A DNA stretch of 64,000 nucleotides from Bifidobacterium sp. ESL0690 (GCF_029392315.1 NZ_CP113939.1:2480001-2544000), one strand, 5' to 3'; shown: positions 45,901-55,061, counted from the stretch's first letter. The notes: a model not told the origin generated them from the letters alone. Made by a program: numbers and translations.

Positions 45901-47826
45901 TCACGCATGGCGACGGGTCGTCTCATGGCGACGCTTGAGGACCACGGTTCCGCCGAATGCAAGAGCGAGAACGAGGACCACAGCGACGGCCAGGATGATG
46001 CCCATGCCACCGGTAAGAGGCAGCTGAACAACGGACGCCACGTTGTTGACGGTGACGGTTGCATTGCTCACGGTGCCGTCAACCAAGCCCCAAGCATCCT
46101 GCTTGACGCTGACGGAAGCAGCGGTAGCGGTGCCATCAGCAGCGATGGGGCCGCTGGCGGTGAGGGTGACATGGAAGTGAGGCAGCATCACACCACGAAG
46201 GTTCGGGGAGGAAGCAGCGCCGGTCTGAACGACGTCATAGGTGCCGAGTGGCAAACCAGTGACAGTGATAGTGCCCGGATCGCCGGTCGAGTCGGCAACC
46301 TTCAGCGTGGAATCGGTTCCGTTGACGGCCGAATAGACGCCGTTGGAGCCAGTGAAGTTGATCTTGGCGCCGGTGGTGCCATCAGCGTTAAGAGGCGCGA
46401 TGGTGAAGGTGGAGCCCTGCAGACGAGTGCTCTGGCCGCGAAGGACGTTCTTGATCGTGAAGCCGAAGCTGTGCAGCTTGACGGTGTTGGAAGGAACGAC
46501 ACCGGTGGTGTGGCAGTTCGGGTCAGTGGTCGGATCGCAAGGAGTCGTACCAGGAACCGTAGGATGAATCAGGTCTGCGGTGTTGGACGGGGAATCCTCA
46601 CGGGCGTTCTTCTGCAGGCCGTAAGTGATTTCAATCGTGTAGCCAAGCGGGAACGCAGTCGGGTGCTCAACGAGGTTGTTGCCGAAATCAACAACAATCT
46701 TGCCGCCAGCATTGTCGGTGCTTTGCGTGTAGGTCGCAGTGTAGTAATCCGCCGAGAGCTTGTTGGAGCTGCTGTTCGCGGTGCTTGCACTGTCCTTGAC
46801 ATAGACCTTGACAGCATTGTCGGCATCGCTGGCCGTCGGAACGGTGTAGCCCTTGGTCGGGTTATCAACGATCTTGAAGGGATACTGCGCATAACCAGTG
46901 GTCAGCGGCACAGTGGTCTGCAGGGTGAAGTGACCCCACTGACCGTCAGGTATGGAGCTCTCCGCGAGCGTCTTGGTGAGGCTCAGCACATCGTCCTTCA
47001 CGTCAACGTTGCCCAGCTCAACGCCGGACTGGTTGTTGGAGAAGCGGGTGTAAGGAGTCGAATCGCCGGTCGCATAAACGCCGGTGCCAACGATCATAGG
47101 AATGGCCAGCTGAGAATTCGCCGGAATGGTGTCAGCGGGGCTCATATCCTTGATGATGTAAAGGCCCTGCGGCAGATTGCTGAAGCTGACCGTCGTGCTG
47201 GTGCCGTCCGAAGCGCCCGTTGCCGTAGGCGTTGCGGAGTCGGCGAACTTGGAATTCAGGCTACCGTCCGTATTGTTGCCGAGCTTCTGAGCGAACTTGC
47301 GCAGAGCGCCGGTGTACGGCTTGTTGCCGGACGTCGTATCCGTATTCTGAGCTGCAATATCAGCATTGGGGTCGGTAGAAGTGAGACCAAGCATCGTGGC
47401 AGCGACCTGGCCGACAGGGTTGCCGGTGTATTCGGTGCTCAACGAATTATTGCCTGAAACAGCCTTATACGCAGAATCGACTGCGTCATAGATGCTGCCC
47501 GTACCCGTCTGATCGACCGTGCCGATGGCAAGGCCAGTCAGCATATGATAATCAGCAGCGGTGGCAGCGCTTGTCGTCTTCGCAGCCTTGTCATAGGTGC
47601 CGAGGCGAACAGCCGCGAACTTATGACCCTTGATGTAGCTGTTGGCGCTCGCGTGAATGGTCAGCGATGCACCGGTGAAGGTGCTGGCGTCTTCGAGCTC
47701 AATATGCGAGCTATCCGGAACGCTATCCGCATTGGCCATCGAAGCGCCAAGCGGCATGAACGCAAGCAGAGTGGCTGCGGATATCGCAACCCCCAGAGCC
47801 TTGCGCAAAGAAGTATGTACTTCCAT
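45901..47826 (-). CDS. major pilin subunit (FimA/FimP-like), LPLTG anchor
   Basis: The 641-residue protein has a signal peptide (ALGVAISAATLLAFMPLGASMANA), several beta-sandwich domains, and the sorting signal LPLTGG with helix and KRRHETTRRHA tail. The sequence Y-x-x-K near the middle is not a clear pilin motif, but LYIIKDMSPADT and LGTYDVVQTGAA resemble the E-box-type segments of CnaB/SpaA-like pilins. It is the first gene of a three-gene operon with class C sortase and a large adhesin, which fixes its role as the shaft. AAAGGAG precedes the start. A hairpin (47966-47993) in the 5' leader could be regulatory. Confidence 0.9.
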   Translation of the reverse strand: MEVHTSLRKALGVAISAATLLAFMPLGASMANADSVPDSSHIELEDASTFTGASLTIHASANSYIKGHKFAAVRLGTYDKAAKTTSAATAADYHMLTGLAIGTVDQTGTGSIYDAVDSAYKAVSGNNSLSTEYTGNPVGQVAATMLGLTSTDPNADIAAQNTDTTSGNKPYTGALRKFAQKLGNNTDGSLNSKFADSATPTATGASDGTSTTVSFSNLPQGLYIIKDMSPADTIPANSQLAIPMIVGTGVYATGDSTPYTRFSNNQSGVELGNVDVKDDVLSLTKTLAESSIPDGQWGHFTLQTTVPLTTGYAQYPFKIVDNPTKGYTVPTASDADNAVKVYVKDSASTANSSSNKLSADYYTATYTQSTDNAGGKIVVDFGNNLVEHPTAFPLGYTIEITYGLQKNAREDSPSNTADLIHPTVPGTTPCDPTTDPNCHTTGVVPSNTVKLHSFGFTIKNVLRGQSTRLQGSTFTIAPLNADGTTGAKINFTGSNGVYSAVNGTDSTLKVADSTGDPGTITVTGLPLGTYDVVQTGAASSPNLRGVMLPHFHVTLTASGPIAADGTATAASVSVKQDAWGLVDGTVSNATVTVNNVASVVQLPLTGGMGIILAVAVVLVLALAFGGTVVLKRRHETTRRHA

Positions 47827-48814
47827 TATCTATTCTCTCCTTTCGCCTGCGGATTGCGCAACCACACAAATCCCGCAGAGAACATGTCCCAACCAGGGAC
47901 GCCACCAGCCCCGGCAAGAACCCTCTCACCGGTGTTACGGTCTTGTCTCCAGCCGCTTATCTACCCGTATGCGATTTTTGTAAACCGCATACGACCCGCA
48001 CCCCCTCTTTCGAAGGCGTGCGAAACGACAGTCGCTTTCAAACCCAACAGCGAATCGCCATTCATGTGTTGTAAAACACAATAATTATTAGTCTAGTGGA
48101 AAAACGAGTTGCGCTCCGCGCTCCGAGCCCGCGCAACCCTCTTGAAAACGGCAGGGTTTAGCCGCGAAAAGTAAACTTCCGCAAACCATGATTTTTCGCG
48201 AAACGTCTCACAAAACATGGCATTTTCAAGCTTCGAAAAGCGGGATTTTTACATAATGAAATAAACTCTCAAAAGCGGTTAAAAAAGTCCTGAAATTCAT
48301 CTACTGGCTTAATAACGAATGAAATGAGCCGCGTTTCTTGCTGTGCTTTTATCTTTTGACGTGATTTCCCATCGCCTTTTCGCCGATTTTCCAGCATTGC
48401 ATAAATCTGCTCAAAACTTTGGAATTATAGGGAATTGTTGATTGAATAACAATCATTTCGTATCAATAATTACTATTAATTATTCTTTCGTAAAATATCA
48501 ATTCAAACGTTCTTATAAAGGCACCTTCCAATGGCATCGTCAGAGGATTGTCAGACGTTTTTAAACAATAACTGAGTACAAACTGGGTGTAAGCAGAGAA
48601 CTTCGTCTCAAGATCGCCGAACCTCGATAAACACACGTCCGCCAAGTGCAGGCGGGAAACTTGGCGGATGTGCGCCAAGATACAGGGGCACATCTGTCTC
48701 ACGAATAAACTAGGGCTCCCCCTAAAATCGGAGGTATAACGGCCTTCGTCGCGTGCCGGCATCTGCATGGTGCGGCGAAGCAGACACTACGGAATTGCGG
48801 TAACGGAAACGGAT
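47827..48814. other. pilus-operon leader and AT-rich region up to tgt
   Basis: The CGTATGCG/CGCATACG hairpin (47966-47993) lies in the pilin leader, 140 bases from its start. Around 48110-48480 the DNA is AT-rich with no coding frame I can support. The CGTCCGCCAAG/CTTGGCGGATG inverted repeat (48636-48670) may act as a terminator or control element. No RNA gene was recognised. Confidence 0.4.
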
Positions 48815-50659
48815 ATGGATATTTCTTCAGACAAGCAAGTGGGCATGGCAGCTGAGGCAACGAACGCGCCAAGCCAAGGTACAAGCTCAGCAGGGCGGAC
48901 GCACACAGCAAAGCAGACTACAGGCGCATCAAGCCTGAAAGCCGCTGCATCGCGTAAGACTATGAACACACCAAGCGATGGCACCGCCACCTCAGACTTG
49001 GCTGCCATCACACCAAGCCTGAGAACCACAGCTCCAAGCAAGAACGGCGGCACGACAAGTCAGAGCATCGACACACTCGGCCAAAACCCTGATACTTCAA
49101 GTAAGGCCGTAGACGCGGCAAACCGTGATGCCACCGCTTCGACTGCCACGACGCCAAACCGGGGCACCGCCGCTTCAAACCGGACAATCGATCTTCAGCA
49201 CCAGGTCTCCGGACGCCATAGTCAAAGCCAAAGCGGTCAGGCCCCCGCTCACCGAAACGCACGAAACCGCATTCCCGGCCAGAAGGACGTCGCCTCCGAG
49301 GCCACCGCTTACGCGCAGACACGTTCTGCGGCAACGGTTTCGCAGCTTGCCGCGAGCGCTTCCGGTTTGCTGGAGCACCCGCTCGGAGCCGAGCCCGGCA
49401 AGCCCGGCGACCGCAGCAAGTTCTATTTCGAGCAGCACACGCGGCTTTCGGATTCAGCGATCGGGAAGGGGCACGGGGGCGCACGTTATGGACGTACCGG
49501 AGTCATTCATACTCCGCACGGAGATATTCGTACTCCAGCTTTCGTACCTGTCGCCACACAAGCGGCGATGAAGGGCGTTCTGCCGGAGACTATGAAAACG
49601 CTCGGCGCACAATGCCTGCTTTCCAACGCTTTTCACCTCTTCGAACGTCCCGGCGAAGATGTGCTTGACGAAGCCGGCGGACTCGCACGCTTCGAGAACT
49701 GGGACGGGCCGACGTTCACCGATTCCGGCGGGTTCCAGGTGCTTTCGCTGGGCGCCGGGTTCAAGAAGACGCTGGCGATGGACGTGACTGGCATGAAATC
49801 GGACGACGTGATCGCGCCCGGCCGCGAGCGCAAAGCCTTCGTGGACGAGGACGGCGTCACCTTCAAGTCGCCGCTCGACGGCTCAAAGCACCGGTTCTCC
49901 GCCGAAATCTCGATGGGCATCCAGCACAAGATCGGCGCGGACATCATGTTCTCCTTCGACGAGCTGACCACGCTGATGAACACGCGCGGCTATCAGGAAC
50001 GTTCCGTCGAACGCACCTTCCGCTGGGCCAAGCGCTGCGTCGCGGAGCACCAGCGGCTTACTACGGAGCGGGTCGGTAAGCCGTATCAGGCGCTATATGG
50101 CGTGGTTCAGGGCGCGAACTATGAGGATTTGCGGCGACGAGCAGCCTCCGAGATTGCCTCGCTCGACTTTGATGGCGTGGGTATCGGCGGCGCCATCGAA
50201 AAGCGGGTCATCGGCGACACCTGTGCATGGATCTGCGACGAGATGCCGGAATCACGACCCCGGCACGTCTTGGGGATTGCCGCCGTCGATGACATCTTCG
50301 CCTGCGTTGAAAACGGCGGCGACACCTTCGACTGCGTGGCTCCTGCCCGCTGCGCCCGCAACGGCGCCATCTACACGCGCGACGGCCGCTACAATATCAA
50401 GCGCGCGGCCAACAAGCGCGACTTCGGCCCGCTTGAGGAAGGCTGCGACTGCTATACATGCACGCACTACTCGCGCGCCTACGTCGACCACCTGCTGCGA
50501 GCGCACGAAATCAACGGCGCGACGCTGGCCACGATTCACAACGAACGCTTCTTCATCCGCCTGCTCGACGACATCCGCGCTTCCATCGACGGCGGCTACT
50601 TCGACGAGTTCCGCGACGAGACCCTGGCCCGCTACTACGCCCACGGTTCCAAAGGCTAA
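48815..50659 (+). CDS. tgt: queuine tRNA-ribosyltransferase with long low-complexity N-terminus
   Basis: Tgt exchanges guanine-34 of certain tRNAs for queuine or preQ1. The catalytic part starts near residue 190 (HTRLSDSAIG). It shows TDSGGFQVLSLG with the base-binding Asp, GVVQGANYEDLRR, FDGVGIGGAI, the region FDCVAPARCARNG with the nucleophilic Asp, and the zinc-site cluster CDCYTCTHY with a later His. The domain is about 425 residues, normal for Tgt. The first about 190 residues are Ser/Thr/Ala/Asn-rich, without recognised domain, and unusual for Tgt. If the true start is internal, the extension is an artefact, but no ATG with a good ribosome binding site lies nearer to the core. ATG 48815 was chosen over 48767. 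Confidence 0.88.
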   Translation: MDISSDKQVGMAAEATNAPSQGTSSAGRTHTAKQTTGASSLKAAASRKTMNTPSDGTATSDLAAITPSLRTTAPSKNGGTTSQSIDTLGQNPDTSSKAVDAANRDATASTATTPNRGTAASNRTIDLQHQVSGRHSQSQSGQAPAHRNARNRIPGQKDVASEATAYAQTRSAATVSQLAASASGLLEHPLGAEPGKPGDRSKFYFEQHTRLSDSAIGKGHGGARYGRTGVIHTPHGDIRTPAFVPVATQAAMKGVLPETMKTLGAQCLLSNAFHLFERPGEDVLDEAGGLARFENWDGPTFTDSGGFQVLSLGAGFKKTLAMDVTGMKSDDVIAPGRERKAFVDEDGVTFKSPLDGSKHRFSAEISMGIQHKIGADIMFSFDELTTLMNTRGYQERSVERTFRWAKRCVAEHQRLTTERVGKPYQALYGVVQGANYEDLRRRAASEIASLDFDGVGIGGAIEKRVIGDTCAWICDEMPESRPRHVLGIAAVDDIFACVENGGDTFDCVAPARCARNGAIYTRDGRYNIKRAANKRDFGPLEEGCDCYTCTHYSRAYVDHLLRAHEINGATLATIHNERFFIRLLDDIRASIDGGYFDEFRDETLARYYAHGSKG

Positions 50660-50697
50660 AGCCAGCTGCTCGCCTCTTGCGATCTCTAAACTTCTGG

Positions 50698-51021
50698 TGC
50701 TGGTAAACGGACTCTGACACAATCCAAAAGTCTGTCTACCAGCAGCAAAACCCATATTCCATCAATCAATGCTGGAAAACGGACTCTGACAACGGCTAAA
50801 AGTCCGTACACATGCATCAATTTATCCGCATACCACTTATCTGCTGGTAAACGGACTCTGCCGCAACCTAGAAGCCTGTTTACCAGCAGTACACCCTCTG
50901 CCTCAATCATTACTGCTGGTGAACGGACTACTAGCATCGCCGAAAGTCCGTTCACACGCACAAATTTGGGCAATGGCTTAACAAGTGCTGGTAAACGGAC
51001 TTTAGAATCAGGCTATGCGCC
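50698..51021. repeat. array of five hairpin units with exact 72-bp spacing
   Basis: TGCTGG begins at 50698, 50770, 50842, 50914 and 50986, exactly 72 bases apart each time. Each is followed by AACGGACT, and about 20 bases later by its inverted copy (AGTCCGTT or AGTCTGT, then ACCAGCA in the best units), so each unit folds into a hairpin of about 49 bases. The fifth unit has only the left arm. It lies directly behind tgt. About 174 bases remain to the next start, with no other element seen. Confidence 0.88.
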
Positions 51022-51194
51022 GTCTTCCAGCACTGATCACCCAAGGTTACTTGAATGAAGAGGTCCCGCTGCTCCCAGTGGCCGCAAAAGGTATCATTCG
51101 TCACTTTTCATGGGTTACGGGGCGTATGTAGCCACAGAATACCCAGCCAATCGGTATGATGGAAATGTTCACCGAAGACAGGCAGAGGGGCAAG

Positions 51195-52151
51195 ATGGAT
51201 CTGAACGAGGCGATGACGGAGCGCCATTCCGTACGAATGTATACCGACGAACCTGTAAGCAAGGCCCTACTCGATGACATCGCCGCCGAAGTCGAACGCT
51301 GCAACGCCACCTCCGGTCTGCATTTCCAGATGGCCTCGGGGCTTGAAGACGCTTTTTGCAGCTACAAAACGCATTACGGCCGATTCAACGGCGTTCACAA
51401 CGCCATCGCTCTAGTCACGAAAATCGACGAACCTTACGATCTGCATCCGGCCAAAAAAGCTCATTCCGCCACAAGCGATGGCGAAAATCCTATCAAACCG
51501 GTGACCTCTATTAAGCTAAGTTCAACTTCATGCGCAACGCAATCGGCAGCTAACCCATCCGCCAATTTGCATACGATTAAGCCGGTCACCGGCGTTCACT
51601 GCGCTCCAGACGCAGATAAACCGGAAACAGGCACTCGTTGCCACATGGATTCCGCCGTACAACTCGTCGACCCGATTCCTCCTGAAGAGGCCGAAATCGA
51701 GGAAAAGGTTGGTTATTACGGCGAACAACTCGCGCTGAAACTCGTGCAACTCGGCTTGGCGACCTCATGGGCCGTTCTGGATGACGCCACGACCGGCTGG
51801 TGGGAGCTTGAACCCGGCGAGCACGTAGTGTGGATCCTCGCTTTTGGCCACCCTGCGCGAGCTGGCGCCAAGCACCACAGCAAGCCCCTGGATTCATTGT
51901 GCTCATTGCCCGCAAGCCTCGGGCCGGATGCGACGCTCGCCGACTCCCCCGATTGGTTCCAACGCGGTATCGCCGCCGCTTCCCTGGCTCCGACGTCGCT
52001 GAGCCAGCAGCCATTCCACTTCACGCTGGAAGACGCACAAACTGTAAGTGCGCGCGTGACTCCCGGCCTCTTTGCCTACGTCGGCTTGGGCTGTGCCAAG
52101 CGCAACTTCGAGATTGGTGCCAGTACCGATAACTTCGAGTGGGCAAAGTAG
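51195..52151 (+). CDS. nitroreductase-family protein (TM1586-like), with an internal insert
   Basis: The 318-residue protein begins MDLNEAMTERHSVRMYTDEP, the typical flavin-binding start of nitroreductases (R-H-S-V-R), with a ribosome binding site (GAGGGG) just before. A further 60 or so residues from the upstream in-frame ATG are less likely to be real. The C-terminal part has SLAPTSLSQQPFHFTLE, GLFAYVGLGCAKRNFEI and GYYGEQLALKLVQLGLATSW, as in putative nitroreductases of the TM1586 type. Residues 90-155 are a low-complexity insert (Ser/Thr/Pro/Asn). It is probably an FMN-dependent oxidoreductase of unknown substrate. The tRNA gene follows downstream. Confidence 0.78.
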   Translation: MDLNEAMTERHSVRMYTDEPVSKALLDDIAAEVERCNATSGLHFQMASGLEDAFCSYKTHYGRFNGVHNAIALVTKIDEPYDLHPAKKAHSATSDGENPIKPVTSIKLSSTSCATQSAANPSANLHTIKPVTGVHCAPDADKPETGTRCHMDSAVQLVDPIPPEEAEIEEKVGYYGEQLALKLVQLGLATSWAVLDDATTGWWELEPGEHVVWILAFGHPARAGAKHHSKPLDSLCSLPASLGPDATLADSPDWFQRGIAAASLAPTSLSQQPFHFTLEDAQTVSARVTPGLFAYVGLGCAKRNFEIGASTDNFEWAK

Positions 52152-52233
52152 CCCAATAAGACAAACGAGACAACACGCGCCGCAGAAACCCCTTGCGCTC
52201 GTCGGCACTGAGCAGTAACCTTATTATTTGTCT

Positions 52234-52316
52234 GCGAGTATGGCGGAATGGTAGACGCGCTGTCTTCAGGTGGCAGTGAGCGTATGCTCGTGGGGGTTCA
52301 ACTCCCCCTACTCGCA
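52234..52316 (+). tRNA. tRNA-Leu (anticodon CAG)
   Basis: The acceptor arms GCGAGTA and TACTCGC match. The anticodon stem CTGTC/GGCAG encloses the loop TTCAGGT with anticodon CAG. A long variable arm (TGAGCGTATGCTCG) and the T-arm GGGGGTTCAACTCCCC are present, as in class II tRNAs. CCA is not encoded. A hairpin terminator follows. Confidence 0.95.
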
Positions 52317-52325
52317 CGAATTTCG

Positions 52326-52365
52326 AACTCTCGGAAACGTTGAAATATCAAGATTTCCGAGAGTT
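52326..52365 (+). terminator. intrinsic terminator after tRNA-Leu
   Basis: AACTCTCGGAAA and TTTCCGAGAGTT are 12-bp perfect arms followed by TTGGCTTTT. Confidence 0.85.
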
Positions 52366-52402
52366 TTGGCTTTTATCAACCAGCGGTTTTAACCCACAAA
52401 TT

Positions 52403-53803
52403 GGGTTAAGTAAACAAAGGTGTGTCTTATTCTGTCCGGATGGTGGTCATGTTGACTGTCCGGCCCATCCTTTTCTGATGCCGAATCCTGATTCGTAGGG
52501 GTCGACGCCGGGGTCGTCGGGGGCCGGTTGTTGCACAGATCGGCGGTCGAGGCCGGGCAGGGCGATGGCGTCGCCGGCCTTCCTTGGTTCCGGTTCCCCG
52601 CGGCGGAGTGCGTTTTTGGCGAGCCGTTCGGGTTCGGGGTCCCGGGTGCGCATGTAGAGGATCCATTCGCAGACGCGTCTGGCGTGCTCCGGGCTGAGCC
52701 CGTTGTGGCGTCGCATGGCGTCCTTGATCGGCTTGTTGGTGCCGCCCTCGAGCATGTTCGTGTTCCACGCGACCGGCCCGCCGGCATTGAGGGCGGGGTC
52801 GAGCCAGGTGAAGAGCATGCCGGCGGCGTTGAGCCTGGCGAGCCGGTGGTAGGCGTCGCGGGCGCGCTGGTGGGTGTACCAGGTGCGGTGGAACCCGGTG
52901 TCGGGGTCTCTGGCCACGGTCCGCTCGCCCAGCCAGTCGCGGTTCTCCCGGTACCATTCGTTCAGGTCCGCCAGCCACTGCCGCGCCTGTTCCGGGGTGC
53001 CGCAGCGTTCCGTGTCGACGAGTCTTTTGGCCAGCCGGTAGAGCGCCCTGCCGGGTTCGGTGCGCGGCCTGGAGGTCAGGTCGGTCCTCGTGTTCCTGAG
53101 CACGTGCACGAGGCAGCGCTGGACCCTCATGCCCGGCCAGCGCGCGCCGATGGCGGCGAGGCAGCCGCGCCCGCCGTCGCAGACGATGACGTCCGGCCGC
53201 GGGATGCGCCTGAACAGGGCGAGCCAGGCGGCCTTCTTCTCGGTGTCGCACCACTGGAACGCCAGCGGCCTGCCGTCGCCGGCGTCGACGGCCACGAGCA
53301 GGCACCAGCCGTTCAGGTACGTGCCGTCCACCTCCACGCAATGCGCCCTGGCCGGTTTCGGAAGCCTGGGCCTGACGCTCCAGCACCAGGCGGTGCGTTT
53401 CGCGAACCCCTGACGGCTGGTCACCCCGATCGCCCGGGCGGCCTGCAGAACGTCCGTCCTTCCCAGCACCCACGGCAGCCATGCGCGGAACTCGGCCAGG
53501 CGCGTGGCGTCCGGCCTTGCGGCGACCCCGCTCGCCGAGCACGCGTCACACCTCCAGCGCTGCCGCCCGGCCTTCGTGTATCCGTTCCTGCGCATCGGCA
53601 GCCCGCACAGCGGGCAGCGCCTCGCCCTCGATGATCTCCTCCTGGCCATACCGCCATGCAACAGCCAGCACACAACCGCACGAAAGTCAACCCGGGAAGC
53701 AAAAGACCCGTGTTTAACACCACGGGCGTTAAACACAGGCCCGCACGCCTACTCCCGCAACACCAAACCCCGAAAATAAGACACACCTTTGTTTACTTAA
53801 CTC
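52403..53803 (-). mobile_element. IS1249-type insertion sequence (1401 bp), intact, with 8-bp target duplication
   Basis: The left end GGGTTAAGTAAACAAAGG and the right end (read inward as GAGTTAAGTAAACAAAGG) form inverted repeats of about 29 bases with one mismatch. CACAAATT occurs directly outside both ends (52395-52402 and 53804-53811), a typical 8-bp duplication of the target. One transposase fills the element. Identical flanks and a full ORF suggest a recent insertion. It landed 14 bases beyond the stop of a small minus-strand gene without damaging it. Confidence 0.9.
52447..53649 (-). CDS. IS1249-family (IS256-like) transposase
   Basis: The 400-residue protein has an N-terminal zinc ribbon (CPLCGLPMRRNG, WRCDAC), a helix-turn-helix region around AARAIGVTSRQGFAKR, and the catalytic domain. 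The first Asp is in VEVDGTYLNG, the second in VIVCDGGRGCL, and a C-x2-H element (RCLVHVLRNTR) follows. The Glu is in TNMLEGGTNKPIKD. This is the DDE pattern of IS256/MULE-related enzymes. ATG 53649 was chosen because it starts the family sequence MARRRSSRARRC; an upstream frame adds 29 residues without a ribosome binding site. Confidence 0.92.
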   Translation of the reverse strand: MARRRSSRARRCPLCGLPMRRNGYTKAGRQRWRCDACSASGVAARPDATRLAEFRAWLPWVLGRTDVLQAARAIGVTSRQGFAKRTAWCWSVRPRLPKPARAHCVEVDGTYLNGWCLLVAVDAGDGRPLAFQWCDTEKKAAWLALFRRIPRPDVIVCDGGRGCLAAIGARWPGMRVQRCLVHVLRNTRTDLTSRPRTEPGRALYRLAKRLVDTERCGTPEQARQWLADLNEWYRENRDWLGERTVARDPDTGFHRTWYTHQRARDAYHRLARLNAAGMLFTWLDPALNAGGPVAWNTNMLEGGTNKPIKDAMRRHNGLSPEHARRVCEWILYMRTRDPEPERLAKNALRRGEPEPRKAGDAIALPGLDRRSVQQPAPDDPGVDPYESGFGIRKGWAGQST

Positions 53804-53816
53804 CACAAATTGCCCA

Positions 53817-53993
53817 TTAAATTGACAGATTGAAAAATCCAGATTCTTCAGCAGACCGCTCAATCGTTTTATACATCGCCGTCAAGCCCTGTTCTGGAGA
53901 AAACCGCAAGTCCGATGATTTCTCTTCGTGTTCAGCCTCCAGCAATGCAGCATATACATGTTCCTGAAAATGGTCATCACCAGAAGTTTCCAT
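53817..53993 (-). CDS. small hypothetical protein (58 aa), antitoxin-like
   Basis: ATG 53993 is preceded by AGAAGGGGG at about nine bases, a good ribosome binding site. The product starts METSGDDHFQEHVYAALLEA and contains EAEHEEKSSDLRFSPEQGL, loosely like the C-terminal half of small RelB/DinJ-type antitoxins, but no DNA-binding domain is seen. It ends before the IS and stays intact. It lies 42 bases after the LOG-family gene on the same strand and is likely co-transcribed with it. Confidence 0.55.
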   Translation of the reverse strand: METSGDDHFQEHVYAALLEAEHEEKSSDLRFSPEQGLTAMYKTIERSAEESGFFNLSI

Positions 53994-54035
53994 AGTTACG
54001 CGCCCCCTTCTGCCATTCGGTCTGTTGCTATTTAA

Positions 54036-54608
54036 CTACTTCTGCTCGGGGAACGTACGAATCTTGGGAGGCTGATACGTCGCGGCCCAGCGGGTGATTT
54101 CGTCGTAGGAATCGGTGAAAAGGAGCTTCGCGCGGTCGGGGGCGGTGAGGAAGCCAACAGCGGTCATAGCGTCAAACATCTGAGCCATCGGCTGCCAATA
54201 GCCGTCGAAATCAAAGAAAACGCAAGGCTTGTCGTTGAGCCCGATTCGCGCCCACGAGAACGCTTCCGCAATCTCTTCCAGCGTGCCAGGGCCGCCGGGG
54301 AAGGCGATGAGCACGTCGCCGAGCTCCATCATCCGGCGCTTGCGCTCATCCATATCGTCGACGACTTCCATGGTGGTCAGGCCATTCGCCGCGGCGTTGC
54401 GGTCGATAAGCATCTGCGGCATGATGCCGTGCACTTTGCCGCCGCCATCGAGTACCGCCTGCGCCACGACGCCCATCAACCCGACGCCGCCACCGCCGTA
54501 CACCAGCTCGTCGTCACTCTTCGCAATCCACTCGCCAAGCCGCTTCGCCGCTTTCGCATACTTCGGATCGTCCCCGCTCGCCGCACCGCAATACACCGTG
54601 ATCTTCAT
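54036..54608 (-). CDS. LOG-family (putative lysine decarboxylase fold) phosphoribohydrolase
   Basis: The 190-residue protein has the Rossmann-like start MKITVYCGAASGDDPKY, the nucleotide loop VYGGGGVGLMGVVA, and the hallmark PGGPGTLEEIAEAFSW (family motif PGGxGTxxE). These proteins hydrolyse nucleoside 5'-monophosphates to base plus ribose phosphate and were once annotated as lysine decarboxylases. The role in bacteria is not settled. It appears to be the first gene of a two-gene unit with the 58-aa protein. Confidence 0.9.
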   Translation of the reverse strand: MKITVYCGAASGDDPKYAKAAKRLGEWIAKSDDELVYGGGGVGLMGVVAQAVLDGGGKVHGIMPQMLIDRNAAANGLTTMEVVDDMDERKRRMMELGDVLIAFPGGPGTLEEIAEAFSWARIGLNDKPCVFFDFDGYWQPMAQMFDAMTAVGFLTAPDRAKLLFTDSYDEITRWAATYQPPKIRTFPEQK

Positions 54609-55061
54609 ACCGTTCTCCTTAGTAACCGCCCACTTATATGTCGATAAACGTAAATCTCACTATATCGGCATACCAATAATTACAGTTACCGCATCCTCTG
54701 AAGTCGGATAACAAAATTGCGGTTTGATCCCCAGCCGTCTCAACCCCCTGGCACGAACTGTAAAACGCTGAAATACGCGATATCAAACGGTCTCGGTCAA
54801 AATCAAAGTAAGCCGTAATCACATCGCTACACGAAGTCGTTCAATCAAGAAATAAATAAATTAGACATTATTATCTTTTATACCTATCTATCAATTTGTC
54901 TCAAAACTGGGCAAAAAATCGTCCACATTACGGAACGAAGCTGAGAAACCTTACTGCCGTCACGCATACTGCGAGTAAACGGCAATGCCGCATGATGTTG
55001 TCCACAAGATTGTTGCGGCACTCGCCGCGATACCCACAAGGGACAAAAGAAGGGAAACATC
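54609..55061. other. intergenic region with AT-rich leader and a duplicated regulatory segment
   Basis: The gene to the left points away and the reductase gene to the right starts here, so promoters for both are expected. CAATTTGTCTCAAAA at 54893-54907 recurs upstream of the second reductase. No gene of convincing quality is present in between. Confidence 0.4.
54893..54931 (+). promoter_or_regulatory. element shared by both reductase genes, copy 1
   Basis: CAATTTGTCTCAAAA is identical to 56328-56342. Further along, GTCC occurs at the same distance in both copies. It lies 169 bases before the first reductase start. I infer a promoter or operator duplicated along with the gene. Confidence 0.5.

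Noticed and set aside
48463..48768. A 101-codon minus-strand frame upstream of tgt
   Set aside because: It overlaps the tgt start region and an inverted repeat, and has no ribosome binding site or family likeness.
50686..50973. A minus-strand frame with 24-residue repeats over the 72-bp array
   Set aside because: The periodicity is that of the DNA hairpins. No start signal or family likeness supports a protein.
52528..53634. A 368-codon plus-strand frame inside the IS
   Set aside because: It is the reverse strand of the transposase gene, Gly/Arg/Pro-rich, with no recognised domain.
54634..54822. A 62-codon minus-strand frame between the LOG-family gene and the first reductase
   Set aside because: It has no ribosome binding site or family likeness and lies where promoters are expected.
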